Assembly (NCBI GenBank): GCA_030674155.1
Contig: CM060327.1
Location: forward strand, 16,557,302 to 16,621,301
Reading direction: 5' to 3'
DNA: 64,000 nt
Source of the DNA: Stramonita haemastoma
Lineage: Eukaryota; Mollusca; Gastropoda; Neogastropoda; Muricidae
The notes under the pieces were generated by a model that was not told where the DNA came from, searched no databases, and worked only from the letters and a program-made list of their open reading frames with translations. This document shows, piece after piece, positions 32,976 through 43,693 of the stretch (positions are counted from its first letter, which is position 1; each line of letters starts with the position of its first letter). The position numbers and the translations under genes were made by a program.

Positions 32976-33267
32976 TGAAAATGGTAACAGATTTTGTACA
33001 TTACACATATACTTATAGGATAATGATGCTAGGAGAGTGTTGTAGCTAACCTTCTATCTGTCTGTCTGTCTATCTGTTTATTATCCGTTAGTCTGGCCAC
33101 CGTGGGGGCACCCCGGAAAATTGACAACCATTTCCCTCCATTCCTCTCTTTGTTCTGCCTTGTTCAAGGTTTTGTTGAGTTCTAGGCCTGTCCATTCGCT
33201 GATTCCTCCGATTTCTTCCTTGGTCTGCCTCTTTTTTCTCTTCCTTGGGCAGTGCTTTGTTATCCTT

Positions 33268-33355
33268 ACGGGACTGGATGTAAAAAAAAAAAAAGCACAT
33301 GAGTGTTTATTCCATTATCCTCGATATAAAAGAATAAATAAAATAAATGAAATAC
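33268..33355 (+). mobile_element. SINE family A, tail only
   Basis: 'cgggactggatgtaaaaaaa', 'gcacatgagtgtttattcca', 'ttatcctcgatataaaagaa', then aataaataaaataaa. Severely 5'-truncated. Confidence 0.88.
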
Positions 33356-33750
33356 AAGCAGGCTTTCCAGATGGTTAACTTCGGCAAACAGCTATTCTCG
33401 CTTATGTTTAGTGCCAGGAAGACCTTTTATTTGGTTCAATTGCCATGGTTTTTTGTTTGATTTTTTTTTAAAATTTCAAATAAATACTGTAAGTAAATCA
33501 AAAAGATGCAGCAACAATCATTCTAATTTTTTAAACTTAGTATTCAAAGCTTCCCTCTGTTGTTCACATGGCAGACTATTTCATTTTTTCAACTGTGCAA
33601 ATACTCACCTGATACTGACATGTTTTTTCCAATTGAAATTTATTTTCTTCAATTGTGCAAATACTGATATAATACTAGTATTTTTTTCAGTTTGAACAAA
33701 ATAGGAATTTCAAACTTGCATCAAGACTGAATACTATATGCAAACTGTTT
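33356..33750. other. No classified feature; short duplication
   Basis: Contains two similar ~65-bp stretches: 'ttcaactgtgcaaatactca' near 33585 and 'ttcaattgtgcaaatactga' near 33648. Otherwise nothing. Confidence 0.55.
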
Positions 33751-33751
33751 C

Positions 33752-34152
33752 TTTATTCATTCTTTTATTTCGAGAATAATGAATTAGCACTCGTGTGCTT
33801 TTTATATCCAGTCCCTGTGTGTATGTAGTTTTGTCAATTTTGTCATCCGTTCCAACCGGCACACTACTCCTCCAAACAGCGAAGCGGGTTTTAACGTGTG
33901 CGCAAGACGTTCTTCGTGCGTTCGCACACGACACCTTGGTTTATGGTCTCATACAAAGGACTTGTTTTTGTTGGTGGTGGTGTTGTTGGGTTTTTTTGTT
34001 TTTTGGTGTGTTTTTTTTTTGGGGGGGGCGTTGGGCAGAGTGGAGTCGACACTGATGTTAAGTCCAGAGGAAATATCCTTTGGAAGGAGATTCGAACCCG
34101 GGTCAGCAAATCACTAGCGCTTCACTCTAACCTCCAGGCTATTCCGCCCATG
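33752..34152 (-). mobile_element. SINE family A, full length with insertion
   Basis: Minus strand from 34150: head with 'cgaacccgggtcagcaaat' on + as B-box complement, 'gttaagtccag' linker, core near 33940, 'cgcacgaagaacgtcttgcg', and tail 'attattctcgaaataaaaga'. A G/T-rich stretch (33960-34030, ending in G8) replaces the short linker seen in other copies. Confidence 0.92.
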
Positions 34153-34204
34153 TGATGGTTCGAGTACTTAAGAATGGTAACAACTTGCACTATAGGAATG
34201 ATGC

Positions 34205-34275
34205 CGCAGTCTCTAATCAGCATTTAACTGATTGAAATCACATCCCAGCGGAGATTTCCAATTTACGTGTCAGTA
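34205..34275 (+). repeat. Dispersed repeat V, copy 1
   Basis: 'atcacatcccagcggagatttcc' region matches 'taacgtcacagcggagatttcc' at 43365-43400. A short shared block of about 45 bp. Confidence 0.5.
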
Positions 34276-34319
34276 TAGGAAAGCCCCTCTTAGACTATAT
34301 CCTGATTTGTTCCCATATT

Positions 34320-34730
34320 TCAATCAAGAACTAAGAGTCCAGACTTCCGGCTTGTCTCGTCTTTCAAACCAGTACCACAGAACTTGTACAGTAAACCCGA
34401 GCCTAGTACAGCTGTAATCATCAGTCTGCATAGAAAGCTGAACAACAACTTTACGTCAGCATCAGACAGAGAATGTGATACTTCTTCAGCCAGGTAGTTC
34501 CAGACACAGTCATTGACCGGGAGACTTGTGCCTTCATATAGTGCATTCACTATCTGATGCAGTGCAGTGTATTTATATACAGCAGTAAACAGCCTTGCAC
34601 TATCTCTGCGCTTTATGAAACTGTAATCATTTGGAACGATGTTTCTTAGGCAAAGATGGAGAAGGCAAAGGAATGGGGAAAAACCGACTGATGCTGTTGT
34701 GAGTGCGCACCATGGGTGTCCACATACCAC
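34320..34730 (-). other. 136-codon open frame, not called as gene
   Basis: Longest non-repetitive frame outside simple repeats. Ordinary amino-acid composition, no recognised domain, no signal peptide, no clear promoter or splice context. It does not overlap an identified SINE. Could be chance, or an exon or element fragment. Confidence 0.2.
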
Positions 34731-34749
34731 TGGGTTTATAATATGTTAC

Positions 34750-34905
34750 CATAGGGTGGGGTAGTCTTGAGGTTATAGTGTGGAATTTGTGTTTGATTGC
34801 AAGCTGAAAGCACGGGTTCGAATCGCCAGTGATGTGTATTGTCCAAAGGAAGTTTTCTGCCTGGCTGGGAATAACATTGCTACAAACTCTTCATATTTGG
34901 AAAAG
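34750..34905 (+). mobile_element. tRNA-headed SINE, unassigned
   Basis: A-box-like 'ggtagtcttgaggttatagt' and an excellent B box 'cacgggttcgaatcgcc' about 45 nt later, followed by a ~70-nt body. It directly precedes the family C copy at 34928. Confidence 0.65.
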
Positions 34906-34927
34906 TCTTTTAGATGTAAGTAAGACA

Positions 34928-35225
34928 GAGACTGGATAGCTCAGTGGTCAGAGCTTTTGCTTGCCTCAAGCTAAGGTTATGCAGGATCAAGCGTGGTCAC
35001 CAAGTGGATAGGTAGCCGTTGGAGCGCCTTGGTTTTAGAACAGTCCACCCAGCTGTAAATGGGTACCTGCCCTCTTAAGGGTCAGGGAAGGTATAAAAAA
35101 GTAAGGGAGAGGAGATGGGCGCTGCCCTCAATATACTGACATGTAGAGAAGCTGAGGTCTCTGATGCCTCGCTCGCCTACGACCACATAGGTTATGGGAC
35201 ACCTTTACTTTTTTACTTTAACTTA
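34928..35225 (+). mobile_element. SINE family C, full length
   Basis: Sense-strand reference for the family: 'actggatagctcagtggtca' (A box), 'gcaggatcaagcgtggtcac' (B-box region), 'ggagcgccttggttttagaa', 'cagctgtaaatgggtacctg', 'agggagaggagatgggcgct', 'gctgaggtctctgatgcctc', then 'ggttatgggacacctttact' with a TTTACTTTAAC tail. Confidence 0.94.
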
Positions 35226-35461
35226 AGGTAAAGACCATGTTTATTGTTTGACCTGTTCAAGTTTCTAAAACCATATTATTATGGGGGACCGAATGTCATA
35301 GTTTTATGTGCACACTGTTTAGTACAATGTTTTAAGATAGGCTTAAACCTTGCACAGTTTATAAAATAAACTGCATTAAGCTTATTAAGTAGCAAAAATC
35401 AAGATTTTGGTTTGTTGAAACTGTGTTTTGCATATGGATAGTTTGTCCGTTGTAGTTGTTG

Positions 35462-35515
35462 CGTGTGTGTTTGTGTTTGTTTGTGTTTGCCTCTTGTGTG
35501 TGTGTGTGTGTGTGT

Positions 35516-35574
<59 letters not shown>

Positions 35575-35581
35575 TACGTGT

Positions 35582-35650
<69 letters not shown>
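35462..35650. repeat. (GT)n with (GTGC)n insert
   Basis: Long GT array interrupted by gtgcgtgcgtgcgtgc near 35552-35576. Confidence 0.97.
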
Positions 35651-35799
35651 GCAGGTGTAATTTTCTGATTTGGAGGGTGATGATTCTCTGCCTAGATGAC
35701 CGCAACCTTAATTGCTTCACTGATTTAGACGGTTATGTGCATGCATTTCCATGTACCTAAGTAGGTTGTTTTTATGCTATAAAGAATTCAACTTGACTT

Positions 35800-35922
35800 G
35801 ACGCAAGATGTCCTACATGCATTTTCACACAGCACATCGGCTTAAAGTCTTATCTGAAGAACTTTCGGGGGAGTGGAGTCGGCACTGTTGTTAACTCCAT
35901 GGGGAAATGCCTGCCTGTGTAG
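35800..35922 (-). mobile_element. SINE family A fragment
   Basis: Minus-strand core: + text 'gacgcaagatgtcctacatg', 'tcggcttaaagtcttatctg', 'gagtggagtcggcactgttg', 'ttaactccatggggaaat'. Confidence 0.85.
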
Positions 35923-36084
35923 TATCCGCATGCAATCACATAATTATGTCTGTCTGTCTGTCTGCCTCGCTGCCTTTCCGTCTCTTTACCTGTATGTAAA
36001 ATCAATTCAATTCAACATCTCTTCACAGTCTGTGATAGTTATTAGGTGGTTGTCTGGGTGTTTGTCTGTCTGTGTGGATGTCTG

Positions 36085-36388
36085 TGTGGATGTATGTATG
36101 TGTGTATGTGTGTATGTGTGTATGTGTGTATGTATGTATGTATGTATGTATGTATGTATGTATGCATGCATGCATGTATGTATGTATGTATGTGTGTATG
36201 TATGTATGTATGTATGTATGTATGTATGTATGTATGCATGCATGCATGCATGCATGCATGCATGCATGCATGCATGCATGCATGCATGCATGCATGTATG
36301 TATGTATGTATGTATGTATGTATGTATGTATGTATGTATGTATGTATGTATGTATGTATGTATGTATGTATGTATGTATGTATGTATA
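36085..36388. repeat. (ATGT)n/(ATGC)n tetranucleotide array
   Basis: About 300 bp. ATGT dominates, with two ATGC blocks (36161-36175 and about 36234-36295). The ATGC blocks are perfectly self-complementary. Frames of 120-200 residues on both strands (Tyr/Val/Cys/Met or His/Thr/Ile) are translated repeat. Confidence 0.98.
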
Positions 36389-36397
36389 TGCATATTG

Positions 36398-36545
36398 TAG
36401 TTCGGATGAGACTATAAACCGAATCCCGTGTGCGAGTGCACGCAAAACATCTTGCGAACACGTTAACAGCCCGTTCCACCTTTCACCAGAGAAGGCCATC
36501 GTGTGCCGGTAGGAATGGATGACAACAGAATAAAAAAAAAAATCA
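36398..36545 (+). mobile_element. SINE family A, 5' truncated
   Basis: Starts at 'ttcggatgagactataaacc' 10 bp after the ATGT array, then 'cgcaaaacatcttgcgaaca', 'gaaggccatcgtgtgccggt' and 'ggatgacaacagaataaaaa'. Both the head and the final tail are missing. Confidence 0.9.
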
Positions 36546-36604
36546 CCAGCATGCACACAAGCGTCTCTTTGGACATCATCTCTGAGGAAGGGTTGGGGAG
36601 TGGA

Positions 36605-36832
36605 GTCCCCAGGGCGTTTCGGGGCTGTATATGGCAACGTTCTGGCAGCTCCTTGAACGGCGCTGGATCCATTCGTATTGGTAATGCCTTTCTAATGGAC
36701 CATTCCAGCAACGTGGAGAGGGGTAGGGGTCTGCTGCATGCATAACAGATTGCCCTCCATACTTATTACCCAGGCTTTGCACTTTGAATCCTAGAGCACA
36801 ACTCCATAGTCCTCCGAGACTGACGGATGCCC
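36605..36832 (+). repeat. Dispersed repeat Z, copy 2
   Basis: Plus-strand partner of 23497-23745: 'tggcaacgttctggcagctc', 'ggaccattccagcaacgtgg', 'tctgctgcatgcataacag', 'ttacccaggctttgcact', 'gcacaactccatagtcc', 'gacggatgcc'. Confidence 0.85.
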
Positions 36833-36850
36833 CATGCATTATTTTATAGT

Positions 36851-37012
36851 AGTATGTAGTATGTATGTATGTATGTATGTATGTATGTATGTATGTATGT
36901 ATGTATGTATGTATGTATGTATGTATGTATGTATGTATGTAGGTAGGTAGGTAGGTAGGTAGTAGGTAGGTAGGTAGGTAGGTAGGTAGGTAGGTATGTA
37001 GGTAGAGTAGTA
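36851..37012. repeat. (ATGT)n then (AGGT)n array
   Basis: About 90 bp of ATGT changes to AGGT, with small deletions (agtagg). Same ATGT motif as the array 460 bp upstream. Confidence 0.97.
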
Positions 37013-37196
37013 GGTATAGGTGTGTATGTAATGCAAAAAATATTATGTATGCATATGTAATACATATATAATCTATATATATCAATCTGGAAAGCTGATC
37101 ATAAAAGGCAGTGACCAGAAGAACAATAACACCACCAGAAGAAATCTATAGAATGAGGTACATTCCACGCCATTATAAATAGAGGATCATGACCAT

Positions 37197-37500
37197 CACA
37201 GCAATACTGCTATCCATCACTGCACCAATCACAGAAACTACCGCTATCCATCACTGCACCAATCACAGCAGTACTGCTATCCATCACTGCACCAATCACA
37301 GCAATACTGCTATCCATCACTGCACCAATCACAGCAATACTGCTATCCATCACTGCACCAATCACAGCAATCTGCTATCCATCACTGCACCAATCACAGC
37401 AATACTGCTATCCATCACTGCACCAATCACAGCAATACTGCTATCCATCACTGCACCAATCACAGCAATATCTGCTATACCCATCCACACTGCAACCAAT
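37197..37500. repeat. Minisatellite, 33-bp unit, ~9 copies
   Basis: Units 'ctatccatcactgcaccaat' plus 'cacagcaatactg'. Spacing is 33 bp in most, 36 or 31 in a few. The left and right end units are degenerate. A 113-residue Thr/Ile/Ala frame runs through it because 33 is divisible by three. No spacer-like unique segments, so not CRISPR. Confidence 0.96.
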
Positions 37501-37940
37501 TTCCCAACTGGCTCTGGCAGCACTGAGTAATCCTCTATCGTAGGTCGTCCACCTCTGCATGTTCAACGGAGGTAGCGGGGTTGGTTCCTGTCTACATCCA
37601 CGATTCTTTGCTCTGTTCACTTAGCTCTGACAAGAAGTTGTGGTGATCCAGTCTTTTTACAATGGACGATAAACCAAGATAGCATTTATTACGTGCAAAA
37701 TAGATTTTGGCCAGGTAAAAGAGCTGAAGGCAACTATAGATTATCACTTAAGACATTTATCTCCAGATAAAGGCAAATACTCAGAAGAAAATAACATACA
37801 GGTAGGAAAAGAAAAAGATAATGTCGACTCTGCTTTTATGAAAAGTGCTTTTCCCTGGAGAAGTATCTCAAAATTATGTGCAAGTAGAATACAATAATAA
37901 TATGTAAAGGCGTGGTGCACGTGCACTCCTTTGTGTTGAT
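37501..37940. other. No supported feature
   Basis: Unique-looking sequence with no repeats or convincing frames. Confidence 0.5.
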
Positions 37941-37944
37941 GAGG

Positions 37945-38041
<97 letters not shown>
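37945..38041. repeat. (GT)n microsatellite
   Basis: Almost pure GT with one AT interruption. Confidence 0.97.
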
Positions 38042-38459
38042 CTGCGTGAATTTGTGTGTCGGGGAAAGTGCGTGCGCGTAACAGTGCTTTTATGTACTGC
38101 CATTTCCAGATCTGCAGGACTTTGCAGTAAGTTTGCAATAGTTCATCTAGTTAATGTGGAATAATGGCTATGGGAAAACTCGTGTGATTAAACTTGGGAC
38201 CACTTGGAATTTCTCAATGGAGATAATAAATATTGAGCCTGAAGACTACAATCGGTGCATACATCTTATTCGAAACAATTATCTGAGAGAAGAGGTGAAA
38301 GAGAAAAAAAGAGAAATGGAGAGGGGAAAAAATGCAATTTGGGTTTGTGGGTTTGTGTGTGTGTGGTCATGTAGATGTACTTTTGAAGGTGTTGTGTGAA
38401 AGCCCCTAGAAATATATGGTCACGAGAGCGTGCAGGCGAGCATCCGTGCGTATTTATTG

Positions 38460-38575
38460 TATGAGAGAGAGAGGCAGAGAGTGGGAAAGAGAGAGAGAGG
38501 AGAGAGAGAGAGAGGGAGAGAGAGAGAGGGAGAAGAGAGAGGAGAGAGAGGAGAGAGGTGTGTGTGTGTGTGTGT
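38460..38575. repeat. (GA)n then short (GT)n
   Basis: Imperfect gaga with gagg variants followed by gtgtgtgt. Confidence 0.95.
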
Positions 38576-38579
38576 GGCG

Positions 38580-39755
38580 ATAACCCTGCACTACGCCTTG
38601 GTGCATCATATTGTGTGATGGGGAAGTAAGTAGATTATCTCCCATGTGGTTGAAGGGTGGCAATGGCAGCGCTTGTGTTTCTATTTTAGGACACACCTGT
38701 AAACTGTGCGATGCTCTGTTCCTTGGGTTGAAGTCGGAAAACACTTTGTAGCATAATAACACTATCACGGTGAAATATGATGTAAAGTAACCTTGCTACA
38801 AGGTCAAATCTTACATGTTAGGCAGTTTTACATTCCTGAATATAATGACGAGATAGAATATCACATATGCTCACCTTGTATCACATATTAAGTGTAACAC
38901 AAATAGGGTTGCATACACTGCGTTATCAAACGTCCCACATACCTATTTTTCACAAGCCGGGCTGTGGTAATCGCAACCAGAACGGCATCAAATTATGATA
39001 CAGATGTTAGCCAAATGTTTACAATGCAGTGTAGTGCTCTCAGAGTGCAGTGGACCCTAATACTTTTCAGCAATCGACATGGAACGAAAAAAACACCTTG
39101 TCTCAATCTATTTTACGCAAGCGTGTGCGCACTTGGGTGTTCCTGCATCCGTGTAATAACGACTGAACATTATCCTGTGATGCATTGTAGTGTGTATCAT
39201 ATATATTATGGGTGATACGATGAATTTACGCTTTGTACCAGTTTTCGTCACATCTAAATACCGCGTTATTCTTGGGCATGTGTATGTTAGTGCACACCTG
39301 TGCAAGAATGCGTAGGTTTGAATTTTTCCTTTTCGTGATGAGGATTTTACACTGTTCTGTGATACATATATTCTTACCAGCATTCACGAGGTATGTGTAA
39401 GTGGCTTTTTTGCTTGTGGTAACACCTTTGCCTCGAAGAGGGAACTGGTTTGAATATAACAAATCTGTAGGAACGAAAACTAGCACAAGATACGCAACAA
39501 TACGTACATACACACAAACGTCGAGGCAGAACCGGACTCAAACCTGCAATTTGTCACATCTACTTGACATGGTCATTGTGTATCTGCTGGAGCATATGTG
39601 TGCATGCTCTCTTTGTGTGTGTGAGTGACGAGAATCTGCACTGTGCTGTGGTGCATCGTTGTGTACATCGTCGTACTATTTTATGTAATATTCTGAATAA
39701 TATTATTGCGTGCACTGTACCAGCTGTCGTTGTGACAGGCACTATTCTTCAAGAC
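38580..39755. other. No supported feature
   Basis: Unique-looking sequence with several short frames on both strands (83-95 residues) but no domain. None is supported. Confidence 0.45.
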
Positions 39756-39757
39756 TG

Positions 39758-39806
39758 TGGTGTCGCCACAAGAAAAGCGCCTCCCCTGTCAAAAAAGAAT
39801 TAATAA
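39758..39806 (-). mobile_element. SINE family B small fragment
   Basis: 'ggtgtcgccacaagaaaagc' and 'gcctcccctgtcaaaaaag' resemble the 'gcgtcgccacaactgcagcg' portion of the 42416 copy. Very short. Confidence 0.4.
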
Positions 39807-39879
39807 CATGTATGCATTCAGTATGGTGCCATGGGTACTACGCAAAAGTCACGCTACATATAAGGGGTATACATCCGCG

Positions 39880-39995
39880 TGTGATTGTTAAACATGTGAC
39901 CTACTCCTAAAAACGATAACCTTGAAAAGTCTTGCTGTGATTGTTAAACATGTGACCTCTCCCTAAAAAAAATAACCTTGAAAAGTCTTGCTGTC
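39880..39995. repeat. 57-bp direct duplication
   Basis: Two adjacent copies of 'gtgattgttaaacatgtgac' followed by 'ataaccttgaaaagtcttgctgt', differing at a few positions. Confidence 0.92.
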
Positions 39996-40924
39996 ATGCT
40001 AATAGTTAATGAACAATAAGAAAATATCGAAAAATTGTTAGTCTACTTTATAGTTAAACTCTTCAAAGAGAAGTAATAAAGTTTAAGACACATTGTGCCA
40101 AAATTGGATGCATAGTAATCACACTTGAATGGAAGAAATAATAATTTAGAATCTATTAGCAAGGAGCTAATTTAACCTACAGATACGTATATATAAATGA
40201 TGCAGTCAGAAAATTTTTATGGTTATTAATGATGTCAAATGTTATAAGCGTGTGGTTTGGACAGCAACTCCAGGAGTGGTCATTACCCATACTTAAGTCA
40301 TAGCATCATTCTTAACAACTGTTGACTGATGGGTGAATTCTTGGTTTGTGGACAATGGCAATCATTGTATAACTCTTAAAGAAGGACACATCCGTGATTC
40401 CAAGAATTGCTAGTTTATAATTGTACTTTTGAGATAAACATATTGAGAGAATTACTAGTGTAATGTTAACTACTTACAATTTCTGAATTGTTTTGTAATT
40501 GACTTATCAAAGACTGATTAACTAAGGTATGGATTGCAATGTGGCTTGGAATAATGTCTTGGAATGGTCATCATTATTCAACTAATATCATGCCTTTGGC
40601 CCTGAACTGATTGAGGTTTGGCTCTTGAATAAACCTTTATTAGCAACCCAGCAGTGATCAAACCTCTACCTGATGTGGTACCTTACAGCAAGACACTTTT
40701 CAGAATTTAAAAGTGTCAACTGCATTCACAAAATATTTGATATTCCTGTGGCCGTTTGAAGCTGCCCTCAAAACACAATGATAAAAAGAGAAAGAAAATA
40801 TGTTTGTAATATATGTTACAAAAACATTGAATTGGAGAAAATAAACACCTAGTGAATCTTGTGCCTTATGTTTAGGAATCCTATTAAAATGAGGCAAGGG
40901 AGGTCATAAAGTTTGTTCCAGCCA
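39996..40924. other. No supported feature
   Basis: AT-rich sequence. It may contain the decayed 5' part of the LINE that starts to be recognisable near 40925, but I cannot align it by eye. Confidence 0.45.
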
Positions 40925-41968
40925 AGGTGGATAATACCAAAAAACCTATAATAAACCAGATAATAACCCAAACAAACCTATATGTAGGCTTTACAGTTAC
41001 GTACTGAACAAGCCCCTGGTTACATAGATAAAAGAGAATAAAAGTATAGGGGAAGAACAATCAGGTTTTAGAAAGGACCATTCTACAATAGGTAATATCT
41101 TTACTCTTTTTTCAGCTGCCCAGAAATATCTAGTCCAAAACAAAAAACTGTATGCTGCCTTTATTGATTTCAAAAAAGCATTCAACTTCATTTCACATGC
41201 AAAACTTCGGCCCATTCTCCTGAAACAGGGTTTCAGTGGTAGAATGTTTTATGCAATCCAGAGCATTACCAGGTTGTGAAATATCGTATCAAGTGTGGTA
41301 ATGGTGAAGGTGTGACTGATTTTTTTCTGTATTCGCAGAAGGGCCTGAAGCAAGGGGAATTAACCAGCCCTTTAGTTTTTTCAATTCTTATAGATGAATT
41401 AGCCGTGGATGTTCTTATCAAGGGAAAGCATGGTGCTCAAGTGTCTTCAGATCTCTATAAACTTAATTATCTTTTTGTTTGCTGATGAGGTTGCGCTTAT
41501 TTCATTTACACCTGTAGGATTCCAACGTTAGTTGAACTTACTAGCAGATAAACTTGAACTCACTGTAAATCTAGAAAAATCAAATATCGTTGTCTTCAGA
41601 AATGGTGGATATATTCCCAGCTGAGAAAGAAAGTTATACAAAAAATATATATTAACACATATAACTACCTGGGATACGGCTTAATACTCGTCTGTCTTTT
41701 CCACATTCACCAAATAAACAAGTAGCAAAAGGTAAGGCAGGAGTCATAGAAATCTTTAAAAGTGTGTGGAACCTGGGTGAAATTATACTGGCTATCCTAT
41801 TCAAGTTATTTGACTCCCAAATAAAATTTATGCTTCTTTATGGGTCTGAGCTACGAGAAATTCAAAGAGATCGCTGTATTGAAACAGTACATTTGCTTTG
41901 TAAAAAGCTATAGACTATTTCACCTAAATCACCAAATGACATGGTCTATAGTGAAACTGGAAAGAGAG
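40925..41968 (+). pseudogene. Non-LTR (LINE) reverse transcriptase pseudogene
   Basis: Palm and fingers motifs of a LINE reverse transcriptase appear in order but in shifting frames. They are GEEQSGFRKDHST (41050-41090), LYAAFIDFKKAFN (41151-41190, the first catalytic Asp in FIDF), then after a frameshift GLKQGELTSPLVF and ILIDELAVDV (41344-41415), and after another frameshift LFADEVALISF (41471-41505). Near the end PKSPNDMVYSETG (41925-41965) is the family's C-terminal region. Defects seen: a stop near 41277, at least two frameshifts, further stops near 41530 and 41620, and the catalytic 'FADD' reads FADE. The 3' end is cut off by a family A SINE at 41969. Confidence 0.9.
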
Positions 41969-41972
41969 ATTG

Positions 41973-42013
<41 letters not shown>

Positions 42014-42345
42014 CTTTATATCGAGGATGATGGAATAAGCGCTCATGTGCTTTTTTATATCCAGTCCCCGTGTGTATGCAGTTTTGTAAATCTTGTGATC
42101 TGTTCCCACCGGCACACAATAGCCTACTCTTATGAAGAGCAGAACAAGATATAACGTGTGCGCAAGATGTTCTGCGTGCGTTCGCACACGGGGCATTGGT
42201 TTATAGTCTCATCCAAAGGACTTTTGGGTGGAGTGGAGTCAGCGCTGATGTTAACTTCAGGGGGAAAATTCCACTTAAACGGGAATCGAACCTGAGTCGT
42301 CGAATTGAGAGCGCAGTGTTCTGACCACTAGGCTAACCCGTCCAC
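41969..42345 (-). mobile_element. SINE family A, full length, (TGAT)n tail
   Basis: Minus strand from 42345: 'gggttagcctagtggtcaga' (A box), 'caggttcgattcccg' (B box), 'gaagttaacatcagcgctga', 'ggatgagactataaacca', 'gcacgcagaacatcttgcgc', 'ctattgtgtgccggtgggaa', and tail 'ccatcatcctcgatataaag' ending in (ATCA)n, written TGAT on + at 41969-42012. Its tail end joins the broken LINE. Confidence 0.95.
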
Positions 42346-42351
42346 TGAGAC

Positions 42352-42390
42352 AGACAGACAGACAGACAGAAAGAAAGAAAGAGACAGAGA
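42352..42390. repeat. (CAGA)n repeat
   Basis: cagacagacaga then aaagaaag units between two SINEs. Confidence 0.9.
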
Positions 42391-42415
42391 CAGAGGCAGA
42401 GAGGACCTTGAGCTC

Positions 42416-42832
42416 TCGAGTATTTTGTATTTTGCACCACTTTATGTCACAGCAGATTTCTCTGCGTGAAATTTGGGCTGCTCTCCACGGGGAGAGCGCG
42501 TCGCCACAACTGCAGCGCCTACCCATTTTTTTTATTTCTTTTTCCTGCATGCAACTGTATTTGTTTCCTTATGTGGCTTTTTTCTACAAAATTTTGCCAA
42601 GGTCAACCCCCATGTTGCCGTGTGTTCTTCTACGTGCGCTAAATAGTGATGTGTAACACGCGGGACCTCGGTTTATTGTCTCATCTGAAAGAATAGCACC
42701 CAGACCACCACTCAGGGTCTAATGGATGGGGGAAAAGTTTGGGGCCCAAACGGGTACGAACCACCGCACACTCTGACCCGGAATTTTTGCTTTCAAGGCA
42801 AGGCGCGTTACCACCTAGACCACGGTGAATTT
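42416..42832 (-). mobile_element. SINE family B, full length reference
   Basis: Minus strand from 42832: 'gtggtctaggtggtaacgcg' (A box), 'gtgcggtggttcgtacccgt' (B box), 'tgggccccaaacttttcccc', 'ggtggtctgggtgctattct', core 'gatgagacaataaaccgagg', 'cacgtagaagaacacacggc', 'gcatgcaggaaaaagaaata', 'tgtggcgacgcgctctcccc', 'cacgcagagaaatctgctgt', and tail 'gacataaagtggtgcaaaat'. The clearest family B copy. Confidence 0.95.
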
Positions 42833-43360
42833 GAGTGATAAGTTATCACTGTCAGTGCTGATGTCCCAAGATGCATCGTTAAATTGACTATTCGCTCACA
42901 AAGGGCTGAGTACGAGTATTGCAATACGGGCCAACATTCTTCATTCTCCATCCCACGGTGGCTGAAACAAGTTCGGTACAAGCAAAACAGAAATACGTGT
43001 TGTCGACGTTGGACATTTTTAGCTGAGGCTACAGGTAATTATTGCTAGATTTATCCCCAAATTATTTAGTATTTGTGGCTGTTACTTTATTATTTTACAT
43101 GTTTAAAATATTTTCAGAAGCAAATCGATGTCTTTTTATTTCGGAATTAAAAAAATGACTGAATTGTCAAGGTGGTGAAGATTTTTGTGTGCTCCCGCAC
43201 AATGCACTAACGACTAAGTTATCTGGCCTCCCCCCCCCCTGCCCCCTACTTTGATTAAACACAGCATCGCCCACTGATGGTCAAAGTGCCCCCTCCCCGC
43301 CTTTTATCCAAACAAAAATAAAATTGGTAGGTATGGTGCTTTTTTTGCTGTTGTGATTAG
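42833..43360. other. No supported feature
   Basis: Unique-looking, with a C-rich patch at 43225-43250. Possible donor 'ctacag|gtaatt' at 43033, but no matching exon frame. Confidence 0.45.
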
Positions 43361-43361
43361 A

Positions 43362-43490
43362 TTAACGTCACAGCGGAGATTTCCGATTTAGGGACAGATG
43401 TGTGGTGCTAGGGGCAGCATGCTTCTATGATTGAGCACAGAGTTATCCCACCCTGGGACTTGACATGCGCGGGGCCGACTGTTCCGGTGA
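43362..43490 (+). repeat. Dispersed repeat V, copy 2
   Basis: 'taacgtcacagcggagattt' aligns with 34235-34260; beyond that the match fades. The segment 'gcgcggggccgactgttccg' also resembles 'tgcggggccggactcgtg' at 10235. Confidence 0.45.
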
Positions 43491-43587
43491 AGAAGTGAGC
43501 ACGAATTCGGTTTTTCATTGAGATTGCATCGAGTTGTCTTGCCAGTTGGTTGGCTTTGCCCTCTTCCAACAAGTTCGGGATTTACTG

Positions 43588-43632
43588 CAGGATATAATAT
43601 GCAGGTGATAATATGCAGGTGATAATATGCGC
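43588..43632. repeat. 15-bp tandem x3
   Basis: Three copies of 'ggtgataatatgcag'-type unit, the last ending in gcgcg. Confidence 0.9.
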
Positions 43633-43693
43633 GCAGATTGTTTCATTCTATACAACGGTTAGTAATACTTTTTATTCAATGTATATCTACGTG

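Noticed and set aside
37197..37500. CRISPR-like regular 33-bp repeat
   Set aside because: Units are contiguous with no unique spacers, no cas genes, and the DNA is animal-like.
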